DNA of 64,000 bases, taken from positions 62,001-126,000 of the forward strand of contig JAJYBR010000004.1 of NCBI GenBank assembly GCA_021778895.1. The letters run 5' to 3'. The notes beneath the pieces were generated by a model. That model searched no databases. It worked only from the letters and a program-made list of their open reading frames with translations, and was not told the DNA's origin. This stretch comes from Actinomycetes bacterium (GTDB taxonomy: Bacteria > Actinomycetota > Acidimicrobiia > Acidimicrobiales > RAAP-2). This document shows, piece by piece, positions 61,592-64,000 of this stretch (positions within the stretch are counted from its first letter, which is position 1; each line of letters starts with the position of its first letter). The position numbers and the translations under genes are program-made.

Positions 61592-64000
61592 TCAGCCTTT
61601 GGCGCTCGCCCAGTCCCGGCCCCAGCGCAGCGAGATCTCCAGGGGCACGCTGAGGGTCGCCGCCTCGGTGAGCGCCACCGTGATCACCTCGCCCACGGCG
61701 TCGCGCTCGTCCTCGGGCACCTCGACGACCACCTCGTCGTGGACCTGCAGCACCAGGCGCGAGCGCCAGGGCCCCGCCGCCAGGGCCTGGTCGAGGCGCA
61801 CCAGGGCCGACTTGAAGACGTCGGCCGCCATGCCCTGGATCCCGGCGTTCATCGCCTGGCGCTCGGCGGCGGCCCGCGGGGCCCCGGTCGCGGTCGCCAG
61901 ATCCGGGAAGGGGCGGATGCGGCCGAACTCGGTGCGCGAGTAGCCCCGCTCGCGGATCTCGGCCACGGTGCGATCCATGTAGTCGCGCACGGTGGGAAAG
62001 GTCGCGAAGTAGCGGTCCATGACCTCGCGGGCGTGCACCACCGGCAGTCCCAGGCGCTGGCTGAGCCCGAAGGACTCCATGCCGTAGGCCAGCCCGTACG
62101 AGACCGCCTTGGCCTGTTCGCGCTGCTCGTGGTTCACCTCGTCGGGCGCCAGGCCGAAGACCAGCGCGGCGATCTGGCGGTGGACGTCCTGGCCCGCGGC
62201 GAAGGCGGCCAGCAGCCCGTGGTCCTGGGACAGGTGCGCCAGGATGCGCAGCTCGATCTGGTTGTAGTCGGCCACGCCCAGCCACCACCCGGGTGGGGGC
62301 ACGAAGGCCGTGCGCAGGCGGCGGCCCTCGGCGCTGCGCACGGGGATGTTGTGCAGGTTGGGCGCTTCTGAGGAGATCCGCCCGGTGCGGGCCACCATCT
62401 GGTTGAAGACGGCGTGGATCCGACCGTCGGGACCGACGCTGTCGATCAGCGAGCTCCCGTAGGTGCTGCGCAGCTTCTCGACCTCCCGGTAGCGCAGCAG
62501 CCGCTCGATGATGGGGTGCTGGTCGACCATCGCTTCGAGGCTCGCCGCGTCGGTGGAGAAGCCGGTCTTGATCTTGCGCACCGGGCGCAGGCCCAGTTCG
62601 GTGAACAGGACCGTCTGGATCTGGAGCGACGAGTTGACGTTGAAGGGGTGGCCCGCGAGCTCCTGGATCTCTGAGTCCAGGCGGGCGGCCTCGGCCGCGA
62701 ACTCGTCGGAGATCGACCGCAACACCGCGGTGTCGACGCCGACACCGATCATCTCCATGCGCGCCAGCGCGTTGACCAGGGGCAGCTCGATCCCCTCGTA
62801 GACGGCCCCCAACTCCCAGGTGTCGATCTCGCGACGCAGCGCCTCGCGCACGGCGGCGACGCGCGACACCTCCTCGACCAGAGCCGACCCGGCGCCGTCG
62901 TCGAAGAGCTGGCCCGACGTCGTCGGTGGCGCCAACCCGACGAACCGCTCGGCCACCGCGTCGAGGTCGTAGCGTCCGCTCGCCGAGTCCACCAGGTACG
63001 CCATCAGCGCGCTGTCGTCGCGCGGGGTCGGCACGTCGTGCCCGGCCTCCAGCAGCTCGCGCACCAGCCCCTTCACGTCGTGGCCCGCGAGGGGCCATCC
63101 GTCGTAGTTCGCGACCCACTGGGTCCGGGGCACCACGGCGACGCGGGCGCTGGGCACGTCGAGCACCGCCACCTCGCCGCCGCGCGCCGCGACCACCCGT
63201 CCCGCAGCGCCCGCCAGCTCGGCCAGGTCGACGAGACGCACCGTGGGCGCTGCCGGCGAGCCTGAGGGTGTGGGAACGGACCCGCCGTCGGCCCCCGGGC
63301 CCAGCAGACCCTCGTCGAGCAGCTGGCCGAAGCGCCGCCGCATGGTCGCCATGTCGAAGCGGTCGAAGAAGGTCTCGACCGCGCTGCGGTGCCAGCCGCC
63401 CATCTCCAGGTCCTCGACGTCGACCTGTAGCGGGACGTCGCGCACCAGCAGCATCACGTCGGCGTTGTGCAGGGCGCGCTCCTGGTGCGTGGCCAGGTTC
63501 TCGCGCAGCTTCGGCGTCAGCTCGTCGAGATGGGCGAAGATGCCGGGCAGGTCGCCGAACTGCGTGAGCAACCGCGCGGCGGTCTTCTCCCCCACGCCCG
63601 GCACGCCCGGCAGGTTGTCGCTGGCGTCACCGCGCAACGCGGCGAGCAGCCGGTAGCGCGCCGGCTCGACGCCGCAGCGCGCCACGATGCCCGCCTCGTC
63701 GTAGAGGTCGTAGTCCGACACGCCCCGCCGGTTGTAGAGGACGCGCACGTAGGGGTCCTCGACTAGCTGGAAGGTGTCGCGGTCCCCCGACACCACCACG
63801 ACCTCGTGCTGGCGGTCGCGGGCCTCGGTCGCCAGCGTCGCCAGCACGTCGTCGGCCTCGTAGTCGGGCACGCCGATCACCGGGATGGCCAGCGCCTCGC
63901 AGAGCGCGCGGATGAAGTCGAACTGGGGCTCGAGGGCCGGCGGCGTCTCGGCGCGACCGCCCTTGTAGTCCTCGGCGATGCGATTGCGGAACGATCCACC
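61592..64000 (-). CDS. polA: DNA polymerase I (N terminus outside the window)
   Basis: 802 residues seen; the gene continues past the window edge, where the frame reads GGSFRNRIAEDYKGGRAETP. The 5'-3' exonuclease domain is partly present (VIGVPDYEADDVLATLA, VSGDRDTFQLV). The 3'-5' exonuclease region is short and has no DxE motif, so no proofreading is expected. Polymerase motifs are intact: A (VADYNQIELRILAHLS), B (REQAKAVSYGLAYGM) and C (LVLQVHDEVVVEV). The polA-rpsA order is standard in actinobacteria. Confidence 0.95.
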   Translation of the reverse strand, partial: GGSFRNRIAEDYKGGRAETPPALEPQFDFIRALCEALAIPVIGVPDYEADDVLATLATEARDRQHEVVVVSGDRDTFQLVEDPYVRVLYNRRGVSDYDLYDEAGIVARCGVEPARYRLLAALRGDASDNLPGVPGVGEKTAARLLTQFGDLPGIFAHLDELTPKLRENLATHQERALHNADVMLLVRDVPLQVDVEDLEMGGWHRSAVETFFDRFDMATMRRRFGQLLDEGLLGPGADGGSVPTPSGSPAAPTVRLVDLAELAGAAGRVVAARGGEVAVLDVPSARVAVVPRTQWVANYDGWPLAGHDVKGLVRELLEAGHDVPTPRDDSALMAYLVDSASGRYDLDAVAERFVGLAPPTTSGQLFDDGAGSALVEEVSRVAAVREALRREIDTWELGAVYEGIELPLVNALARMEMIGVGVDTAVLRSISDEFAAEAARLDSEIQELAGHPFNVNSSLQIQTVLFTELGLRPVRKIKTGFSTDAASLEAMVDQHPIIERLLRYREVEKLRSTYGSSLIDSVGPDGRIHAVFNQMVARTGRISSEAPNLHNIPVRSAEGRRLRTAFVPPPGWWLGVADYNQIELRILAHLSQDHGLLAAFAAGQDVHRQIAALVFGLAPDEVNHEQREQAKAVSYGLAYGMESFGLSQRLGLPVVHAREVMDRYFATFPTVRDYMDRTVAEIRERGYSRTEFGRIRPFPDLATATGAPRAAAERQAMNAGIQGMAADVFKSALVRLDQALAAGPWRSRLVLQVHDEVVVEVPEDERDAVGEVITVALTEAATLSVPLEISLRWGRDWASAKG

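Overview
The window looks like chromosome from a high-GC actinobacterium, possibly Acidimicrobiia. The class is an inference from gene order and protein flavour and was not checked against a database. Two blocks have a classic actinobacterial order: polA-rpsA-coaE-uvrB-uvrA-uvrC-rapZ-yvcK-gap-pgk-tpiA-secG (46.2-64.0 kb, minus strand) and nadK-recN-pyrG-Nudix-xerD beside scpA-scpB-rluB-aroH-tyrA-aroA-cmk-plsC and der (10.6-28.7 kb). Genes are tightly packed. ATGA or GTGA four-base overlaps, one-base TGATG/TAGTG overlaps and eight-base overlaps are the rule, which implies translational coupling. GTG starts are common.

Region by region: 0-5.5 kb holds an FAH-like gene start, an Old Yellow Enzyme, an FAD amine-oxidase-type enzyme with a structured leader, and an acetate pair (acs and satP). 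5.6-10.1 kb is tryptophan synthesis (trpC-trpF-trpB-trpA, with trpD divergent; no trpE or trpG). 10.1-28.7 kb is housekeeping: ribosome assembly GTPase, isoprenoids, aromatic amino acids, chromosome condensation, recombination, CTP and NADP synthesis. 28.8-32.9 kb has a TetR regulator, a TPP riboswitch controlling a CytX-type permease plus a kinase-like protein, and a universal stress protein. 33-46.15 kb is accessory and less GC-rich: a cyclase/STAND ATPase protein with a decayed relative nearby, two secreted proteins, a membrane-Nudix fusion, and a small integrative element inserted at a tRNA-Leu gene. 46.2-64 kb returns to housekeeping (solute-binding protein, Sec, glycolysis, nucleotide excision repair, ribosomal protein S1, DNA polymerase I).

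The most interesting part is the roughly 4.6 kb integrative element. A 12-bp direct repeat bounds it at 41561-41572 and 46142-46153, the right copy being the 3' end of tRNA-Leu(GAG). Its large serine integrase takes its last codons and its stop codon from the tRNA gene. It also carries an HTH gene and a Rep_trans-like gene interrupted by a single in-frame TGA. Next to the left repeat is an uncharacterised three-gene cargo operon (zinc ribbon, two-helix membrane protein, helical protein), a reasonable candidate for a small defence or conflict system. No function is shown by the sequence.

Two rules of expression stand out. At least fourteen genes have a TANNNT -10 box ending 6-8 nt before the start codon, which predicts leaderless transcripts; three divergent gene pairs use such boxes back to back. 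At several convergent gene junctions a hairpin contains the stop codon or codons, so terminator and coding end are the same DNA.
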